64,000 nt of DNA, taken from NCBI RefSeq assembly GCF_019393635.1, contig NC_057866.1:123627897-123691896 (forward strand). Reading direction: 5' to 3'. Below, piece by piece: positions 60,651 to 64,000 of the stretch (positions are counted from its first letter, which is position 1; each line of letters opens with the position of its first letter). The stretch is from Dromiciops gliroides (Eukaryota; Chordata; Mammalia; Microbiotheria; Microbiotheriidae). A model generated the notes under the pieces. It saw only the letters and a list, made by a program, of their open reading frames with translations. It was not told the origin of the DNA and ran no database searches. Both the position numbers and the translations under genes were made by a program.

Positions 60651-61189
60651 TTATATGTAGTCGCCCTATAATTGTCCCAAGTGTTAGGGAATTTAGCTGG
60701 GATTTTATAATACATTTTTTTACTTAGAAATTAAAGACTACTGCACCAGTTTGGGGGCATTAAGCATTATTAAAGCATATTAAATGTTAGAAAAGAGAGC
60801 GGCACATGACTCTGAAAGGTAGGGAAAGTCTAGTAGGAAATAGAACGAGAGAAAATGGGAGAACCTAGTGGACTGTGTCTGCTCTCCACCAAGTTCCTGG
60901 TCAAAGAGAGAGTTCAGTGAGTATAAGCTCTCTGAGGGAAGCAAGGGAGGCAACCTTACACAATGCTTAAAGCTCATGGCTAGCATCGTTCAAATCTATT
61001 GGTTCATTGGACCTTGAGGGTGGTTCAGCTCAGTCTGTTGGGGTCAGAGCCCAGAGAACAGATCTTGTGGCAGGAACAAGGCTTTCAGTTGGGTATGGTT
61101 TTGAGTGAGGTAACTTCCTGGCTCTGGGCTGACCTTAAGAAAGATCAGGCCAGGCTCTCTCAGTGGGGGGCTCTGGGAGTCCCCAAAAC

Positions 61190-61345
61190 CCCCTATTATT
61201 AATAATTTTCTCATATGCCTTAGTTTCCTTATCTGTAAAATGACCTGGAGAAGCAAATGGCAAACCAAATCTTTGCCAAGAAAACCCCCCAAATGACATC
61301 ACCAAGAGTTGGACATGACTGAAAAATGACTCAACAACACTGGTC
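61190..61345 (+). mobile_element. Type B SINE, 5'-truncated
   Basis: TTAGTTTCCTTATCTGTAAA, CAAATGGCAAACCAAATC and ACTGAAAAATGACTCAACAA: the 3' half in plus orientation. Confidence 0.8.
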
Positions 61346-61509
61346 CAGAAGGGGTTTCAATTTTAGGTTATCAATAATAATGGATCTGGAAAGACTTTTC
61401 CAGTATCAAAAAGAGGAACTACTTTTGGACTTTTATGGTGACTTTAAAGACAACTGACATTTGACAGTATTTATCCAAGGCCTGAATGACAAAGAAGAGA
61501 AGGAAGTAG

Positions 61510-61690
61510 TGTGGTACAATAGTGAGGACACTGGTTCAGAGACAAGAGGATTTGGTTTCATATTTTACCTCTGACACCCCCTGTATGTTGCTGGGTAAGT
61601 GGCTTCATCTCCCTAGGCCTCAGTTGACTCCTCTGTAAAATGAAGATGTGAGACTAGAAAGCTTCTGAGGGCCCTTGAACTTTTCTTCAA
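61510..61690 (+). mobile_element. MIR-like SINE
   Basis: GTGTGGTACAATAGTGAGGA, CCCTAGGCCTCAGTTGACTC and GAGACTAGAAAGCTTCTGAG. Confidence 0.65.
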
Positions 61691-61897
61691 TTTCTCACTC
61701 TCTGGGGAATAATAATCCTCTTCTAGAAGAGGTTATGAGGTGAAGTTAATTAATGTTGTCACTTGGCTCTATAATAATCTAAGACTATGTTATATCACTA
61801 TCGATCGAAGTTTCTTGGATGTACTTGTTTGAAAACAGGGAAGTTATCAGTTGCTCAGATTTCTTTTCCATTTCCAAGTTTTCTGGGTACAACTTTT

Positions 61898-62132
61898 ATT
61901 GTTGTTCAGTCATTTCCAACACTTTATGACCTGATTTGGGGTTTTCTTGGCTAAGATACTAGAGTGGTCTGCCATTTCCTTCTCCAGCTCATTTCGTAGA
62001 TGAGTAAACTGAGGCAAACAGGGTTAAGTGACTTGCCCAGTATCACAGCTAGTAAGTGTCTGAGCCAGATTTGAACTGGGTCTTCCTGACTCCACTTTCA
62101 GCACTCTATCCACTGCTCTAACTGAGCTGCCC
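61898..62132 (-). mobile_element. Type B SINE
   Basis: TTATTGTTGTTCAGTCATTT to AACTGAGCTGCCC, nearly full length. Confidence 0.88.
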
Positions 62133-62134
62133 TG

Positions 62135-63319
62135 TGTACAACTAAATTACTTTAGTCCAGAGCTCCACTACTTGCAAAGGGCCAATCTCCATCCTGGACG
62201 CCCATGATGTCTGAAAAAGGACATTACACAGGAGTGAGCTGATCCAAGTTTTTAATATGGTTTTCCTCTCACCCAGCTGGCTCCGACTTCCCTATGCTTT
62301 CTCACTATAATCTCCTGGGGGCTTTTTTTCAGGAAAAGAAATAGAGAACAAGGAATCTTTGTGCCACAAAAGCAGCCCCAGAGGATCAGACCAAACCAAA
62401 CACTGTGCCTTGCCTGTTTAACATGAAGCAATGACCACTTATTGTTTCCTCGAGTTTGCTGTCTTGCTTGCTGAAGCTTTTCCTCATAGATTCCTGGGCT
62501 CACAGATGCTGGCATTCACTTTGCCGCCAAAGGACTCTGGTAATGTCTGCTCTTTCTTCCCCAAGGAGCAGGAGGCAGGCAGAATTTGGCAGACAAACAA
62601 AAGCCATTTGCAACGTCTGGAAGAAGGAGGACAGAAGAGTAACAGCAGTGGCGGCCAGGGGCCCTTTTGGTGACGTGTATTACGATTCTTTTATTATTTG
62701 GCCTTTTAAAATTTCACAGTAGGGTCATTTCCAATTCAGGAGGAAGCTATGCTTTTCAAGATTACAATAGATTGATTTTCCAGAAATAAAGAGGAGGCCT
62801 TGAAAGGTGGGCAAAATAAATGATGCTCCCTCTTGTTCCCTGTCTGCAGTGTACTTGGAGACCCTGGGGGACAGGTGTTATCTATAAATGCGAAGCCTGA
62901 TTACCCAGAACATTGCTGTTATGCTCAGATGTTACAGGAAACACATGAAAAGCAAGGTTCTGCCTATTTCCCCAATGGCTTGGACTCTGTTCTAAATCTT
63001 TCTTCGAATAAAACAAACTCCAGTGCATCCATGGCCTTGTTGGTATGGGTTCCAAGTACTAGGGACCAGGGCAGATATCAGCCCATTTGCCTCTTCCCAC
63101 CCTGTGAAGTCCAGGTCTCTCCATATATCTTCCAAAGATGAGCCAGCTCACATACAGGGGGTCTTTCTCTGATTCTTATCCTATTTCATGGATGCCGGTG
63201 AAGCACTTGGGCTATCTATCTGTTATCTGTAGCTTTTACTACTTAGAAGAGGATCACATCATTAAAATTTTTTTCTTTTTGGTCATACATGTACTTGATG
63301 CTATCTCTTATACCGTTTC
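62135..63319. other. Unique sequence, no gene supported
   Basis: No repeat recognised. Overlapping frames up to 102 codons (for example 62833-63141) lack known motifs. An acceptor-like TCCCTGTCTGCAG lies just before an open stretch at 62850, which is only suggestive. Confidence 0.3.
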
Positions 63320-63500
63320 TTTTTCTTTTTTTTTTTTTTTTGGTTTGTTTTTTGGTTTTGGGGGGGGCGGGCAATGAGGGTTAAGTGACATACCTAGGGT
63401 CACACAGCTAGTAAGTGTCAAGTGTCTGATTCAAATTTGAACTCAGGTCCTCCTGAATCCAGGGTCAGTGCTTTATACACTGCGCCACCTAGCTGCCCTC
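63320..63500 (-). mobile_element. Young SINE
   Basis: Minus-strand copy. CTTATACCGTTTCTT/CTTAGACCATTTCTT duplication. Confidence 0.9.
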
Positions 63501-64000
63501 TTAGACCATTTCTTAATCCAAGTATAAGAGTTTTGCTATGATAGCAGGCAGGAATGTCTCAGAAAACTCTGCTTGTGTCCCTTCCACCAAAGTTTTTTGG
63601 CTCCTTCTTGAAGTTTACAAAGACTTCAGGAAAATTTGTACATAGGGCATAATAGGATTTAAAAAACAACAACAATGAAGAGTGAGTGATATGCCAAAAT
63701 CAGAAAGCTGTGGTGTGAAATGTGGGTTGGGGAGGCCTTCTGCTTATCCTTGAGGTAAGGATGAGAAAGGAAGTCATTCATTTTTACATAGATAAAAATC
63801 AACGAGATTCTCTCTGGAGTGGGCTAAGGAAGCATTTCTCCTCAGTAACTTCCTAGGGAGTCTTTTCGGTACCATTTAGGTAAAGCTGGAATACAAGCAA
63901 AAAAGAAAGACAAAGCATGTTGTGAATAACCCCCAGGAGGTCTAAGCTCACTTATGCCTTATACCATGCCTAAGGCCCAGGTAGATTGAATTCACCAAAG
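63501..64000. other. Unassigned sequence to the window end
   Basis: No repeat, exon or open frame of note. Confidence 0.4.

Overview
The window is 64 kb of vertebrate nuclear DNA, almost certainly from a marsupial. The main evidence is about 37 copies of one young tRNA-derived SINE (head GGGGCAGCTAGGTGGCGCAG, A-rich tail, many with exact target-site duplications), two longer SINE families that share part of that head, fragments of L1/HAL1-type LINEs, and older L2, MIR-like and hAT-type elements. From memory the young SINE resembles the WSINE1-type family of Australian marsupials more than the South American opossum SINE1. A dasyurid or other australidelphian is therefore my inference, not a database result.

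Layout. 1-10.2 kb: SINEs, a minus-strand L1 3' end (3.7-5.0 kb), a long plus-strand L2 (5.4-7.4 kb) and a UQCR10 processed pseudogene (7.70-8.07 kb). 10.4-16.2 kb: the only convincing gene locus. A CpG island with paired CCAAT boxes and a TCTCGCGAG element precedes a probable exon 1 and a good splice donor. An acceptor at 12.41 kb leads into an exon with an intact 137-codon reading frame. That protein is the N-terminal DNA-binding (double helix-turn-helix) part of a mariner transposase without its catalytic domain, and I identify it as a marsupial relative of the domesticated mammalian gene GVQW3 (FLJ37770). 16-28 kb: old repeats, two very long pyrimidine microsatellites grown from SINE tails (22.8-23.0 and 24.4-24.8 kb) and a HAL1/L1 5' part (25.8-27.4 kb). 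28-38 kb: a TAATTA-rich unique stretch and two inverted duplications (31.04-33.1 kb and 37.33-37.80 kb). 38-64 kb: intergenic or intronic DNA with many SINE and MIR copies, several unique stretches that may be conserved regulatory DNA, and a second L1 5' part (58.2-59.4 kb).

No tRNA, rRNA, CRISPR array, insertion sequence or bacterial feature was seen. Nearly all other open frames are SINE-derived or microsatellite-derived and are not listed as genes. Repeat family names are recognised by eye, and boundaries are good to a few bases only where duplications are described.
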